Assembly (NCBI RefSeq): GCF_001956695.1 | Contig: NZ_CP019070.1 | Location: 372,001-436,000 of the forward strand | Direction of reading: 5' to 3' | Origin: Poseidonibacter parvus | GTDB taxonomy: Bacteria; Campylobacterota; Campylobacteria; Campylobacterales; Arcobacteraceae | Length of the DNA stretch: 64,000 nt | In this document: piece by piece, positions 8,461 to 18,645 of the stretch | Numbering within the stretch: the first letter of the stretch is position 1 | Layout: each line of letters opens with the position of its first letter | Translations under genes and position numbers: made by a program | The notes under the pieces: model-generated | Database searches by the model: none | Told to the model about the DNA's origin: nothing | What the model saw: the letters and a program-made list of their open reading frames with translations, nothing else

Positions 8461-8913
8461 TTGATAGAAGTTTTAGTTATTAGTATTTCAAATCCTATAT
8501 TAATTGGTCTTTATGAGAATAAACAATTAATAAAAGAGTATAAATTAGAAGGTAAAACTTCTGATTTACTTCCTTCTTTATTTGAAAATATTTTAAAAGA
8601 GTTTGATATAAAAAGAATAAACTATGTTAATTCACCTGGCTCTTATATGGCAATTAAAGTTGCTTATATATTTTTAAAAACTATTAGTATTACAAAAAAT
8701 ATAGAGTTTCAAGCTTGTAATGGTTTTGAATTTAATGAGAATTCTCCAATAAAAGCTTTAGGAAAAAAATACTTTAAACAAGATGAAAATGGTATTAAAG
8801 TTGACTTTTTAGAAAAAGACGATATAATTCGCGACTTTAAATTACCTAATAATATAGATAAAATAAATTTTAATAAACAAACACTGCCAATTTATAATTT
8901 ACCAGCTGTTTAA
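8461..8913 (+). CDS. tsaB: TsaB-like tRNA threonylcarbamoyladenosine partner protein (divergent)
   Basis: A 150-residue protein, short for TsaB (about 220-230). NSPGSYMAIKVAYIFLKT (about 58-75) matches the GPGSFTGLRIG region of the family, and the N-terminal strand VLVISISNPILIGLY fits the ASKHA fold. TsaB is a non-catalytic scaffold that binds TsaD in making t6A37 in tRNAs. The start is TTG with TAGGA about eight bases ahead. Position between lpxC and thrB agrees with the Campylobacterota order as I recall it. The reduced C-terminal part is usual, I think, in this phylum, but the assignment rests on one motif and on context. Confidence 0.7.
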   Translation: MIEVLVISISNPILIGLYENKQLIKEYKLEGKTSDLLPSLFENILKEFDIKRINYVNSPGSYMAIKVAYIFLKTISITKNIEFQACNGFEFNENSPIKALGKKYFKQDENGIKVDFLEKDDIIRDFKLPNNIDKINFNKQTLPIYNLPAV

Positions 8914-8924
8914 GAAGGAAATAG

Positions 8925-9806
8925 ATGAAAATAAGCGTTCCAGCAACTAGTGCTAACTTGGGACCTGGTTTTGATTCACTAGGACTTGCAATTGCAATGA
9001 AAAACCAAGTAATAATCAGACCATCAAAATTTCATAGTGTGTCATTAAAAGGTGAGGGTGCTAATAACCCAGCTTTAAAAGATAATAATATGTTTATCTC
9101 AATTTTTAATGATTTCTATCATAATCTAGCTGTAAAAAAAAGACATTATAGATTTGAATTCTATAATGAGATTCCATTATCACGTGGTTTAGGAAGTTCA
9201 TCTGCAGTAATCGTATCTGCAATTGCATCTGCATATGCTATTGAAGGAATAAAGTTAGAGAAAAGTAAACTATTAAATTTAGCACTTGCTTATGAAAATC
9301 ATCCTGACAATATAACACCTGCTGTTATGGGTGGATTTAACGTAGCAACTGTGCAAGAAAATGAAGTAAAATTCATAAATAAATCTATACCAAATATATT
9401 AAGAGCTGTTGTTGTTATTCCAAATAGACCAATTTCAACACAGTTATCTAGAAAATCACTTCCTTTTAAATATTCAAAAGAGGATGCTGTGTTTAATATT
9501 TCTCATTCATCACTATTAACAGCTGCTTTTATGAGTGAAGATTGGAGAATGCTTAGAACTGCTTCATTAGATAAAGTTCATCAAAAGTACAGAATGAAAC
9601 AAATGCCAGAATTATTTGATGTTCAAAAAACATCATTAAGATCAGGTTCATTAATGAGTACACTTTCAGGTTCAGGTTCTACACTTTTTTCTATTTGTTT
9701 TTCAGAAGATGCAAAGAAAATAGAAAAAGCACTTAAGACTAAATTCCCACATTTCAAAGTTTTCACATGTGACTTTGATAACAGTGGTGTTCGTATAGAA
9801 ATTTAA
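8925..9806 (+). CDS. thrB: Homoserine kinase
   Basis: A 293-residue GHMP-family kinase. It phosphorylates L-homoserine with ATP, and threonine synthase (thrC, elsewhere in this window on the minus strand) uses the product. Motifs: [19 protein letters not shown] at the N terminus, the ATP loop [12 protein letters not shown] (about 85-96), NHPDNI with the catalytic region, and [13 protein letters not shown] near residue 245. AAGGAAAT precedes the ATG. The gene follows tsaB by 11 bases, so it is part of the lpxC-infB run. Confidence 0.96.
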   Translation: MKISVPATSANLGPGFDSLGLAIAMKNQVIIRPSKFHSVSLKGEGANNPALKDNNMFISIFNDFYHNLAVKKRHYRFEFYNEIPLSRGLGSSSAVIVSAIASAYAIEGIKLEKSKLLNLALAYENHPDNITPAVMGGFNVATVQENEVKFINKSIPNILRAVVVIPNRPISTQLSRKSLPFKYSKEDAVFNISHSSLLTAAFMSEDWRMLRTASLDKVHQKYRMKQMPELFDVQKTSLRSGSLMSTLSGSGSTLFSICFSEDAKKIEKALKTKFPHFKVFTCDFDNSGVRIEI

Positions 9807-9842
9807 GTTTTTTTGATATTAAGTATATTTTAGGTATAATCA

Positions 9843-10118
9843 TTGGCTAAATTGAAAACGACACTTCGAACATGTATTGTTTGTAGAAATAAAAACGAAC
9901 AAAAAGAGCTTTTTAGATTAAAATGTGAAGATAAAAAACTTGTATCATATAACAACTATGGTAGAAGTTTTTATATCTGTAGGGATTGTATTAATTTATT
10001 ACAATCAGATATTAATCAAAAAACCTATAAAAAGATAGAAAAATCACTTTTTAGAGAGTGTAAAAATAAAGATAAGTATGTTGAACAACTTAAGGAGATG
10101 CTAACAGATGTCAGATAA
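9843..10118 (+). CDS. ylxR: YlxR-family (DUF448) RNA-binding protein
   Basis: A 91-residue basic protein with the YlxR signature: RTCIVCRNKNEQKELFRL, then GRSFYICRDCI, giving two Cys pairs. YlxR proteins are encoded beside infB in many bacteria and have been linked to RNase P and nucleoid functions. The best start is TTG at 9843, with AGG eight bases ahead. A TATAAT at 9835-9840 nearly touches this start; if it were an active promoter its transcript would begin inside the gene, so it is probably fortuitous. The 3' end overlaps infB by 11 bases. Confidence 0.85.
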   Translation: MAKLKTTLRTCIVCRNKNEQKELFRLKCEDKKLVSYNNYGRSFYICRDCINLLQSDINQKTYKKIEKSLFRECKNKDKYVEQLKEMLTDVR

Positions 10119-12810
10119 AGTAAGAGTTTATGAAATTGCAGAAGAGGCGGGAGCTAGTAGCTCAGATGTAATTGCAAAAGCTAAAGATTTAAATATAGAA
10201 CTTAAATCACCACAAAGCGCGGTATCATTCGAGGATGCTGAGGAAATTGCAAATTATATAATGACTGGAAAAAGTTCTAAACTTCCAGCTAAAGCACCAG
10301 TTAAAGCTAAAAAAGCTGCAGTTAAAAAAGTAGAAGAAAAGAAAGAAGAACCAGCTGCTGTAAAAGTAGAAGAGAAAGTAAAAGTCGAAGAAAAAAAAGA
10401 AGTTGTTAAAAAACCTGCAATCTCTAAACCTAAGTCTGTAGATACTCCAGCATCTAAAACAGAAAAAATCGAAGAAGTTAAAAAAGCACCTGAAGCAAAA
10501 GAAGAAGTTGCTAAAAAAACAGAAGATAAAGATTCTGAAGCACCAGTTATTAAAAAAATAATCCCTAAAAGAAGAGGGCTTAAAATTGTTAAAAAGAAAA
10601 AGCCAAAAGTTGAAGAAGCTCCAAAAGTAGAATTTAATACTCCAGCTGCTGGAACTCCTAAAAAACAAATGAAATCTCTTAGTGAAATTTTAGGTAATAA
10701 CTCTGAAGATAAAAAAGATCCTACAGAACAAAAAGTTAAATCTAAAAAAGATAAAAAGAAAACTAATGTAAGAGCACAAGACCACGGTAGAAAACTTGAA
10801 GTTCAAAGAGAATCATCTAATGATTTCAATTCAACTTCAACAGATTCTTTACTTGGTGAAGAAGTATTCTTACTTGATTTAGGTTTAGCAGATAAATCAA
10901 AATTATTAGAAGAGACAAAACCTCAAAACCAAAATAAGCAATCTAGATCATCTAGACCAGCTGCATTTGGAAATAGACCTCAAGGTTTAAAAAGAGGTAA
11001 GAGAAAGAAAAGATTTAAAAGAACAGAAGAAGAAATTGAGATAACTGAAGTTACAATTCCTGAAGAGTGTAGAGTATATGAATTTGCAGAAGCTTGTGGA
11101 AAATCTGCATCTGATGTAATTTCTGTATTATTTGGTTTAGGAATGCTTGTTACTAAAAATGACTTCTTAAAACAAGACGAATTAGAAATTCTTGGTGAAG
11201 AGTTCGGAATTGAAGTAACTGTTAAAGATGCTTTAGAAGATGTTAATTATGTTGATGATTATCATGAAGAAGATATTGATGATTCAAATTTTGTAACAAG
11301 ACCTCCTGTTGTTACAATTATGGGACACGTTGATCATGGTAAGACTTCTTTATTAGACAAAATTAGATCTGCAAAAGTAGCTAAAGGTGAAGCTGGTGGA
11401 ATTACTCAACATATTTCTGCATATACAGTTGATCAAAATGGTCAAAAAATTACATTCGTAGATACTCCAGGACATGCAGCGTTTTCTGAAATGAGATCAA
11501 GAGGTACTGAAATTACTGATGTTATTATTATTGTTGTTGCTGGAGATGATGGTGTTAAACCACAAACTGAAGAAGTAATTTCACATGCAAAAGCATCTGG
11601 ATGTCCAATTATTGTTGCTGTTAACAAAATGGATAAAGAATCTGCAAATATGGATATGGTAAAAGCACAAATGGCTGAGAGAGAAATGACTCCAGTTGAT
11701 TGGGGTGGAGATGTTGAATTTATTGGAGTATCTGCTCATACAGGTATGGGAATAGATGACTTATTAGAAAATATCTTACTTCAATCAGAAGTTCTTGAAC
11801 TTAAAGCAGATCCAAGTGCAAAAGCAAAAGGTGCAGTTGTTGAGTCTTTACTTGAAAAAGGTAGAGGACCAGTTGCAACTATTATTGTTCAAAATGGTAC
11901 ATTAAAAGTTGGTGATAATATTGTTTGTGATACTACTTATGGTAGAGTAAAAGCAATTACAAATGACCAAGGAAAACCAGTAAAACAATTAGGACTTTCT
12001 GAAACAGGTAATGTTTTAGGATTAAATGAAGTTCCTGTTTCTGGTGCTGTTATGGTTGCTCAAGATTCTGATAAAGAAGCTAGAGAAATTGCAACAACAA
12101 GAGCTGAACATGCACGTGCTAAAGAGTTATCAAAATCTACTAAAGTATCTTTAGAAGAAATGAGTGGATTAATTGCTGAAGGTAAAATCAAACAACTTCC
12201 AGTAATTATTAAAACTGATGTTGGTGGTTCATTAGAAGCTATTAAAGGTTCATTAGAAAAAATTGCAAATGAAGAAGTAAAAGTTAAAGTTCTTCATGCA
12301 GGTGTTGGTGGAATTACTGAATCTGATTTAGTATTAGCAAATGCATCTGAGGGTTGTATTATTTTAGGATTTAACGTAAGACCTACAGGTTCTGTTAAAC
12401 AAAAAGCTAAAGCTGATGGTGTAACTATTAATACATATACAATTATTTATGATTTAATTGATGATGTTAAAGATGCCTTATCTGGTATGATGAGTGCTGT
12501 AATTAGAGAAGAAAATACAGGTCAAGCAGAAGTAAGAGATACATTCGTTGTTCCAAAAATTGGAACAGTTGCAGGATGTTTAGTAACTGATGGTAAAGTA
12601 ATCAGAGGTGGTCATGCTAGAATCATTAGAGATGGTGTTGTTACTTATACAGGTAAAATTTCATCATTAAAAAGATTTAAAGATGATGCTAAAGAAGTTG
12701 CTAATGGTTATGAGTGTGGTATTATGTTCGATAAATTCAATGATATTAAAGTTGGAGATTTCATCGAAACATTTATTCAAATTGAAGAAAAAGTATCGAT
12801 TGACGACTAA
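10108..12810 (+). CDS. infB: Translation initiation factor IF-2
   Basis: A 900-residue GTPase that places initiator fMet-tRNA on the 30S subunit. Domains in order: an IF2-N subdomain at about 1-50; a long Lys/Glu/Ala/Pro-rich disordered linker at about 55-300; a second IF2-N subdomain at about 305-365 (EECRVYEFAEACGKSASDV); the G domain from about 400 with GHVDHGKTS, DTPGHAAF and NKMD; then domains II to IV with the tRNA-binding C terminus. Length is normal for a long-form IF-2. The start overlaps ylxR. The low-complexity linker also gives a false minus-strand reading frame. Confidence 0.98.
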   Translation: MSDKVRVYEIAEEAGASSSDVIAKAKDLNIELKSPQSAVSFEDAEEIANYIMTGKSSKLPAKAPVKAKKAAVKKVEEKKEEPAAVKVEEKVKVEEKKEVVKKPAISKPKSVDTPASKTEKIEEVKKAPEAKEEVAKKTEDKDSEAPVIKKIIPKRRGLKIVKKKKPKVEEAPKVEFNTPAAGTPKKQMKSLSEILGNNSEDKKDPTEQKVKSKKDKKKTNVRAQDHGRKLEVQRESSNDFNSTSTDSLLGEEVFLLDLGLADKSKLLEETKPQNQNKQSRSSRPAAFGNRPQGLKRGKRKKRFKRTEEEIEITEVTIPEECRVYEFAEACGKSASDVISVLFGLGMLVTKNDFLKQDELEILGEEFGIEVTVKDALEDVNYVDDYHEEDIDDSNFVTRPPVVTIMGHVDHGKTSLLDKIRSAKVAKGEAGGITQHISAYTVDQNGQKITFVDTPGHAAFSEMRSRGTEITDVIIIVVAGDDGVKPQTEEVISHAKASGCPIIVAVNKMDKESANMDMVKAQMAEREMTPVDWGGDVEFIGVSAHTGMGIDDLLENILLQSEVLELKADPSAKAKGAVVESLLEKGRGPVATIIVQNGTLKVGDNIVCDTTYGRVKAITNDQGKPVKQLGLSETGNVLGLNEVPVSGAVMVAQDSDKEAREIATTRAEHARAKELSKSTKVSLEEMSGLIAEGKIKQLPVIIKTDVGGSLEAIKGSLEKIANEEVKVKVLHAGVGGITESDLVLANASEGCIILGFNVRPTGSVKQKAKADGVTINTYTIIYDLIDDVKDALSGMMSAVIREENTGQAEVRDTFVVPKIGTVAGCLVTDGKVIRGGHARIIRDGVVTYTGKISSLKRFKDDAKEVANGYECGIMFDKFNDIKVGDFIETFIQIEEKVSIDD

Positions 12811-12812
12811 TT

Positions 12813-13172
12813 ATGAAAAGTGTTAATTTACAAAGAACTGAATCATTATTAATGGAATTAATTCCAGAAGCATTATCTACTTTAGGTGATGCTCGAATTA
12901 ATACACTTGCTATTACACATGTAAACTGTAAAAATGGAAAATATGATGCCTTAGTTTATTTTGATGGTTCTGATTATGAAAAAAAAGAAATAACTCAAAT
13001 GATTTCATTATTAAATAAAGCAAATGGAAGATTGAAATCACATATATTAGCTAGTACTGGTTGGTATAAATGTCCAGATTTTAAATTTTTAAATGATACT
13101 GCTTTAGAACAATCAAGAAATATTGAGTCATTATTTGCTCAAATAAATAAATCAAAAAGTGATAAAGAATGA
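12813..13172 (+). CDS. rbfA: Ribosome-binding factor A
   Basis: A 119-residue KH-like protein that helps the late maturation of the 30S subunit and cold adaptation. The pattern [20 protein letters not shown], then [12 protein letters not shown] and [20 protein letters not shown] fits RbfA strands and helices including the usual PxLxF-like end. It starts two bases after infB and overlaps rimP by four bases, the standard translation and ribosome assembly group. Confidence 0.92.
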   Translation: MKSVNLQRTESLLMELIPEALSTLGDARINTLAITHVNCKNGKYDALVYFDGSDYEKKEITQMISLLNKANGRLKSHILASTGWYKCPDFKFLNDTALEQSRNIESLFAQINKSKSDKE

Positions 13173-13597
13173 ATTTAGAAGAATCTATAAAATTAGCAGT
13201 TGAAAGTTTAGGTGTTGAACTTTATGATATTACAACTGCAAGAGAACATGATGATAATATTTATAGAGTTTCTATCACAGCTGTTGGTGGTGTAAACTTA
13301 GATAAATGTGCTGAAGTTTCAAGAATGATATCTCCTATTTTAGATTTAGATGAGCCTTTAGGCGGTAAATACAAGTTAGAAGTAAGCTCTCCTGGAATTG
13401 AAAGAAGACTTAAATCTAAGCAACATTTTGCTGCTTCTGTTGGTGAAAATGTAAAAGTAAAAGATATTTCAACTGAAACTTTTAAAGGGAAACTTTTAAG
13501 TAGCGATGATGAAAAAATTACTATTGAAACAGAATTTGGTGTTGAAGAAATAGAACATGCTTCTGTTTTATCTGCATCTACTTATTTTGAATGGTAA
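13169..13597 (+). CDS. rimP: Ribosome maturation factor RimP
   Basis: A 142-residue protein with the two-domain RimP fold. RimP acts early in 30S assembly. Diagnostic parts: [10 protein letters not shown], the [20 protein letters not shown] segment, and [17 protein letters not shown] with the conserved SSPG. It ends the run that begins at the DHH phosphoesterase or M23 gene. A strong terminator follows 27 bases after the stop. Confidence 0.95.
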   Translation: MNLEESIKLAVESLGVELYDITTAREHDDNIYRVSITAVGGVNLDKCAEVSRMISPILDLDEPLGGKYKLEVSSPGIERRLKSKQHFAASVGENVKVKDISTETFKGKLLSSDDEKITIETEFGVEEIEHASVLSASTYFEW

Positions 13598-13624
13598 ATT
13601 AAAATATAAATAATATCAAAAAAA

Positions 13625-13645
13625 GGGAGTTGATTTTCAACTTCC
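13625..13645 (+). terminator. Rho-independent terminator after rimP
   Basis: Stem GGGAGTTGA (13625-13633), loop TTT, stem TCAACTTCC (13637-13645, one G-U pair), then a run of nine T. It closes the lpxC-rimP operon. Confidence 0.92.
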
Positions 13646-13683
13646 TTTTTTTTTAATAAAAATTTAATATAAGAGAATAAAAT

Positions 13684-14694
13684 ATGAAAATAAATAATGA
13701 TTTTTTTATGAATCTAGCTATTAATGAAGCTTGGAAATATCAATTTTTAACATATCCAAATCCAGCTGTTGGATGTGTGGTTGTTAAAGGTGATAGTGAA
13801 ATATTAGCTATTGAAGCACATAAAGAAGCTGGAATGCCACATGCAGAAGTTAATGCACTTAAAGCAGCTTTTTTAAAATACCATCCTAATGATGTATTAA
13901 AAACTCTTAATGATTCTTTTAAAATACATGAGTATCTAATCAAAAACCATAAGGGTTTTTTTAATGATTGTAAAGTATATGTTACCTTGGAACCCTGCAA
14001 TCATATAGGAAAAACACCATCATGTGCAAACCTAATTAAAGAGTTAAAACCAAACAAAGTAATTATTGGACATGAAGATAGTAATAATGATGCAAAAGGT
14101 GGTATAGAAACGCTTAAACTTGCAGATATAGATATAGAACTTGATTGCTTAAAGAAAGAAGCCTATGAGCTTTTATATCCTTTTTTAAAGTGGAATAGTG
14201 GGACTTTTATTTTTTACAAAATGGCTCAAACATTAAACGGTAGTGTAGATGGAGCGATTTCTGCTAATCAAGCAAAAGCATATGTACATAGTTTAAGAGA
14301 TAAGATTGATTTATTACTTATTGGCGGAAACACAGTAAGAACTGATAAACCGACTTTGGATGCAAGATATATAGCAGGTCGAGCACCTAATGTAATGATT
14401 TATAGTAAAAATAAAATCTTTGATAGAAAAATACCTTTATTTCATATTCCTAATAGAGAAGTTGTTATTAGTGATGATTTATTTAAATTACTTGATCATA
14501 AATTTATTATGGTTGAGGGTACTTATACTTTATTAGATACTTTAAAAGAAAAACTAGATTATATTTTATTAATAGTTAATCCTAAAATTAGAAAAGGCAG
14601 TAATGCTTTAAATGATTTAGATATTGATTTTGAAATAGTTCATGAGAATTATATTGGTGAAGAAAAGCTGGTTTTTTTAAAGAGAAAAAGCTAG
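13684..14694 (+). CDS. ribD: Bifunctional riboflavin deaminase/reductase RibD
   Basis: A 336-residue two-domain enzyme for the second and third steps of riboflavin synthesis. The N-terminal deaminase has the Zn site H53-A-E55 (PHAEVNAL) with C105 and C114 (PCNHIGKTPSC). The C-terminal reductase begins near residue 175 (FIFYKMAQTLNGSVDG) with LLIGGNTVRTDKPTLDARY. The C-terminal part is a little short, as far as I know a usual trait in this phylum. The gene stands alone between two terminators. Confidence 0.95.
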   Translation: MKINNDFFMNLAINEAWKYQFLTYPNPAVGCVVVKGDSEILAIEAHKEAGMPHAEVNALKAAFLKYHPNDVLKTLNDSFKIHEYLIKNHKGFFNDCKVYVTLEPCNHIGKTPSCANLIKELKPNKVIIGHEDSNNDAKGGIETLKLADIDIELDCLKKEAYELLYPFLKWNSGTFIFYKMAQTLNGSVDGAISANQAKAYVHSLRDKIDLLLIGGNTVRTDKPTLDARYIAGRAPNVMIYSKNKIFDRKIPLFHIPNREVVISDDLFKLLDHKFIMVEGTYTLLDTLKEKLDYILLIVNPKIRKGSNALNDLDIDFEIVHENYIGEEKLVFLKRKS

Positions 14695-14705
14695 GCATAA
14701 AAAAA

Positions 14706-14728
14706 GGCTATATCATATTGATATAGCC
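14706..14728. terminator. Bidirectional terminator between ribD and efp
   Basis: Stem GGCTATATCA (14706-14715), loop TAT, stem TGATATAGCC (14719-14728), flanked by an A-run on the left and TTTTT on the right. It can serve both convergent genes. Confidence 0.9.
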
Positions 14729-14750
14729 TTTTTAGCAGAAGGAAAGTTAA

Positions 14751-15311
14751 TTACTTAACTTTTTCTACATACTCACCAGTTTTTGTGTCACATTTAATAA
14801 TGTCACCTTCAACTAAGTGGAAAGGAATTTGTACAACTGCACCACATTCTAAAGTAGCAGGTTTTCTACCACCTTGAGAATCACCTTTAAAGTTTGGTGG
14901 AGTTTCTACAATTTTCATTTCAACAGTAGCAGGTGGTTCAACTGTAATTGCCTCACCTTTGAAAAACATCATATCAACATTCATTCCGTCAATAATCCAT
15001 TTTTCAGTATCACCTACTTGCTCATAAGTTAAACCTATTTGCTCATAAGTATTTGTATCCATAAATTGTAACATTTCACCATCGTCATATAAAAACTGCA
15101 TAGTTTTTTGTTCTAAATCAGGGATTTCAAATTTATCACCTGCATGAAATGTTTTTTCAATAGTTTTAGCATTTAAAAAGTTTTTGATTTTACATCTTAC
15201 GAATGCTGCACCTTTACCTGGTTTAACATGTGCGTAATCTGTAATTCTATATGGAATTCCATCCACTTCAATCTTCATACCTTTTTTTAAATCACTCATT
15301 CCTAAAGCCAT
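14751..15311 (-). CDS. efp: Elongation factor P
   Basis: A 186-residue, three-domain tRNA-shaped factor that rescues ribosomes stalled at proline stretches. The tip loop reads [12 protein letters not shown] with Lys33 at the usual modification site. The C-terminal signature [16 protein letters not shown] is present. No EpmA- or EpmB-like modifying gene is seen in the window. It is the last gene of rpsA-serA-efp, nine bases after serA. Confidence 0.97.
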   Translation of the reverse strand: MALGMSDLKKGMKIEVDGIPYRITDYAHVKPGKGAAFVRCKIKNFLNAKTIEKTFHAGDKFEIPDLEQKTMQFLYDDGEMLQFMDTNTYEQIGLTYEQVGDTEKWIIDGMNVDMMFFKGEAITVEPPATVEMKIVETPPNFKGDSQGGRKPATLECGAVVQIPFHLVEGDIIKCDTKTGEYVEKVK

Positions 15312-15320
15312 AGTCTCTCC

Positions 15321-16907
15321 TTAAATTTGCGCATAAGAAACAGATCTTGCTGCTTCTAAGCTGTTTAATTCTTTTAATGTATTTGCACAAACTTTTTCAT
15401 CAACAAGAATAACAGCTAATGCACCGTCTTTTCCTCTTGATAATCTAAAGTCAGCAATATTAATATTATTATCACCAAGAAGTCTTCCAACTTCTCCAAT
15501 AACACCAGGGATGTCATTGTTTCTCATAATAATCATTTTACCCTTAGGTTCAATATCAAATACAAAATCATTAATTTCAACTATTCTTTGAACATTTTCA
15601 TCAAAAACAGTACCTGAAATAGATGTAGTACCTTTTTCAGTAGTGATTTTTACAGTAACTTTATTACTATAACCACTTGTATTATTAGCCATTACATTAG
15701 AATCAATTGTGATTCCTTTTTCTTCAGCCCAGAATTTAGCATTTACATAATTTACTTCATCACCTGAAGAAACAGTTAATGCTCCAACAGTTGCAAAAGT
15801 ATTTAATGAGTCTAAGTATTCTGCAATTTCACCACGTGCGCATACAGAAATAGATCTGATTGCTGATTTATCAATTTGAGCAGAAAGGAAAGCCATTTTT
15901 TGAGTTAACTCAATATATGGTTTTACAAATGAAGGAATTTTACTTTCGTCAATTGGTAAATTTAAAGCATTTGGATATGCAATTCCACGTGCTGATTCAA
16001 TTGCATTCTCAGCAGCTTGAATAGCAATTTGCTTTTGTGATTCTTTTGTATTTGCACCTAAGTGTGCAGTTACTGTTACATTTGGTAAATCTAATAAAGG
16101 ATGATCAATTGCAGGTTCTTTGATAAATACATCAATTCCACCCATTGCAATTTTTCCAGATTTAAGATTGTTATATAATGCATCTTCGTTATATAAACCA
16201 CCTCTAGCACAGTTAATTAAAACTACACCATCTTTCATTTTAGCAATTTCTTCTTCACCAATCATGTCTAATGTTTCTTGATTTTTAGGAGTGTGAATTG
16301 TAATAATATCACAATCTAAAATATCTTGAAAATTATTTGTATAGTTAATACCTAAATCAGTCGCTTTTGTTGAAGGAATATAAGGGTCGTATGTTACTAC
16401 TTCCATTTCAAATGATTTAGCTCTTAATGCAACTCTATGTCCTATGTTACCGAAACCAATAACACCTAATTTTTTACCGAATAATTCATTACCATACCAA
16501 TCTTCTCTTTTCCAGATTCTATCTTGTTTAAGTTGATTGTGTGCATATGGAAATTTTCTCATACACGATAGCATATGAGCCATTGTTAATTCTACTGCTG
16601 CAATTGTATTTGCTGTTGGAACGTTCATAGCAATGATTCCTCTTTTGCTACAACCTTCCATATCAACATTATCATATCCAACACCAGCTCTAATAATAGC
16701 TTTTAGATTAACAGCTGCAGTTAAAAACTTTTCATCAACATCAGTTGATGATCTAGTAATTGCTACGTCTGCATCTTTAATTACATTTAAAAGTTCAGTT
16801 TTATCAATATCTGCTGCATATACATAATTTACGTCTTCAGTATTTTGTAAAATATTTAATCCGTCTTCATGTATATGGTCACAAACTACGATTGTGTGTT
16901 TACTCAT
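15321..16907 (-). CDS. serA: D-3-phosphoglycerate dehydrogenase
   Basis: A 528-residue long-form SerA, which oxidises 3-phosphoglycerate to 3-phosphohydroxypyruvate in serine synthesis. Order: substrate domain; NAD-binding Rossmann domain with GVIGFGNIGHRVA (about 145-160); catalytic Arg in INCARGG, Glu in FIKEPA and His in TAHLGAN; an intervening domain at about 320-450; and a C-terminal ACT domain (MIIMRNNDIPGVIGEVGRLL) that usually binds serine. It lies 20 bases downstream of rpsA, so it is likely co-transcribed with it. Confidence 0.97.
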   Translation of the reverse strand: MSKHTIVVCDHIHEDGLNILQNTEDVNYVYAADIDKTELLNVIKDADVAITRSSTDVDEKFLTAAVNLKAIIRAGVGYDNVDMEGCSKRGIIAMNVPTANTIAAVELTMAHMLSCMRKFPYAHNQLKQDRIWKREDWYGNELFGKKLGVIGFGNIGHRVALRAKSFEMEVVTYDPYIPSTKATDLGINYTNNFQDILDCDIITIHTPKNQETLDMIGEEEIAKMKDGVVLINCARGGLYNEDALYNNLKSGKIAMGGIDVFIKEPAIDHPLLDLPNVTVTAHLGANTKESQKQIAIQAAENAIESARGIAYPNALNLPIDESKIPSFVKPYIELTQKMAFLSAQIDKSAIRSISVCARGEIAEYLDSLNTFATVGALTVSSGDEVNYVNAKFWAEEKGITIDSNVMANNTSGYSNKVTVKITTEKGTTSISGTVFDENVQRIVEINDFVFDIEPKGKMIIMRNNDIPGVIGEVGRLLGDNNINIADFRLSRGKDGALAVILVDEKVCANTLKELNSLEAARSVSYAQI

Positions 16908-16927
16908 TTTAAATTAATCCTATTATA

Positions 16928-18580
16928 TTATTTAATTTGATCTTTTAATAAATCACCTAAAGTCATAGATGAAGTATCATTTACAGATTTTAAAACTTCT
17001 CTTTCTTGTTGTTGCTCTAATCTTTTAACTGATAATCTAACTCTATTTCTTTTAGTATCAATATTTACAACAACCGCTTCAATCTCGTCACCAGCTTTGA
17101 TTTCTTCAATTACTAATGGCTCAACATCTTCATTTCTAATAAGACCATCTAAGTTATCTTCTAATTTAATGAATACACCGAAGTCTTTTGCATCTTTAAC
17201 AGTTCCTTTAACGATATCACCAATTTTATGAGTTTCTTGGAATCTTTTTGCAGGAGAGTCAGCAATTTCTTTAACTGATAATGAAATATTTTCTTTTTCT
17301 CTATCAATTTTGATAATTTTAACTTCAACTTCGTCACCTTTTTTATATAAGGCTTTACATTTTGCATTAGTTTCCCATGAAGATTCTTCATTGTGTAATA
17401 AACCATCAACATCACCAATAGTAACAAATGCACCAAAGTCAGTTAATGTAGCAATTTTACCAGTGATTACATCACCAACATTATGCTCTTTTGTAAATTT
17501 AGCAAAAGGTTTTTCTTGTAGGTTCTTTAAAGATACTCTTAATCTTTTTGCATCTACATTTAATTCGATAACTTCAACGTTAACTTCTTCACCTAAAGTT
17601 AATAATTCTTTTGGGTTTTTAACGTTTTTATTCCATGAAATTTCAGAAATATGTAATAAACCTTCAATATCATTTCCTAAATCAACAAATGCACCATAAG
17701 ATTCAAAGTTAGAAATTGTAACAGTAATTGTATCACCAACTTCTAATTCGTCTTTAATTTCTTCCCAAGGGTTAGAAAGTGCAGCTTTAATTGATAATGA
17801 TAAATGTTGTTTTGCTTTATCATAAGATAATACAACTACAGTAACTTCGTCACCTTCATTGTAGTAATTAGCAGGATTTACAGGACCTTTGTATGAGATT
17901 TCATTGTAATTAACTAAACCGTCAATTCCATCTAAATCTACAAACATTCCGTAAGAAGTAATTTTTTTAATTGTACCATTTACTGGTTCATTTTTTTCTA
18001 AGATATCAGCAACTCTAGAATCTTTAATTGCTTTACCTTCTTCAATTAATTTCTTTCTAGAAACAATAATTGAATTTTGAGCTTCGTTTACTTTTAAAAC
18101 TTTAGCTTTAACTTTTTTACCAACTGCTCCAATTGCTTTTAAGTAAGACTGAGCCATAGGCATGAAGTATTCACAACCTTCTTCGTCTTCAATAATAAAT
18201 CCACCTCTTTGTTTAACAGAAATGATTTTACCTTCAATTGTTACATTTTCAACATCTTCACCATGTAATTTAACAAAAGCGTCAAATTTTTCTTTTTGAA
18301 GAACTTTTTTATGTGAAATATTAGGTCTTTCCCCTCTACTTCCCATTAACATTACAGGGATTGTATCACCCTCTTTGAATTTTACTTCACCATTAATTGT
18401 TATTTCAGATACATAAATCTGACCTTCAACTTTTTGACCTACATCAACAAGAACTCTGTCACCAGAGATTTCAACAATTACACCATCAACTACAGAGTTA
18501 TTCTCAGCATTCTCAAAAGACTCGTTAAGCATTTGCTCAAAATCAAAATCTTCACCTAAATCAATATCTTCGATACCCAT
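16928..18580 (-). CDS. rpsA: 30S ribosomal protein S1
   Basis: A 550-residue protein of six S1 RNA-binding repeats. Each repeat shows the pattern G-x-V/I-x-G-x-V followed by GAFVDL, GMFVDLDG or GVFIKL (for example GTIKKITSYGMFVDLDG and VGDTITVTISNFESYGAFVD). S1 brings mRNA to the ribosome, which matters for weakly structured leaders such as those in this genome. The length is normal for this phylum. It follows ispH on the minus strand after 65 bases. Confidence 0.97.
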   Translation of the reverse strand: MGIEDIDLGEDFDFEQMLNESFENAENNSVVDGVIVEISGDRVLVDVGQKVEGQIYVSEITINGEVKFKEGDTIPVMLMGSRGERPNISHKKVLQKEKFDAFVKLHGEDVENVTIEGKIISVKQRGGFIIEDEEGCEYFMPMAQSYLKAIGAVGKKVKAKVLKVNEAQNSIIVSRKKLIEEGKAIKDSRVADILEKNEPVNGTIKKITSYGMFVDLDGIDGLVNYNEISYKGPVNPANYYNEGDEVTVVVLSYDKAKQHLSLSIKAALSNPWEEIKDELEVGDTITVTISNFESYGAFVDLGNDIEGLLHISEISWNKNVKNPKELLTLGEEVNVEVIELNVDAKRLRVSLKNLQEKPFAKFTKEHNVGDVITGKIATLTDFGAFVTIGDVDGLLHNEESSWETNAKCKALYKKGDEVEVKIIKIDREKENISLSVKEIADSPAKRFQETHKIGDIVKGTVKDAKDFGVFIKLEDNLDGLIRNEDVEPLVIEEIKAGDEIEAVVVNIDTKRNRVRLSVKRLEQQQEREVLKSVNDTSSMTLGDLLKDQIK

Positions 18581-18645
18581 TTTATTCCTTCATATTTACC
18601 GTTTTTATTTAATGCACGATTATACAAAAAGAATACTTAAACTAT

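Noticed and set aside
9835-9840. TATAAT as promoter for ylxR-infB
   Set aside because: It ends two bases before the chosen start codon, so transcription would begin inside the gene.
10225-10668. Minus-strand frame of 147 codons opposite infB
   Set aside because: It is the Phe/Ser-rich mirror of the Lys/Glu-rich IF-2 linker.
17161-17699. Frames on both strands within rpsA
   Set aside because: They lie inside the S1 repeats, whose repeated codons keep other frames open by chance.
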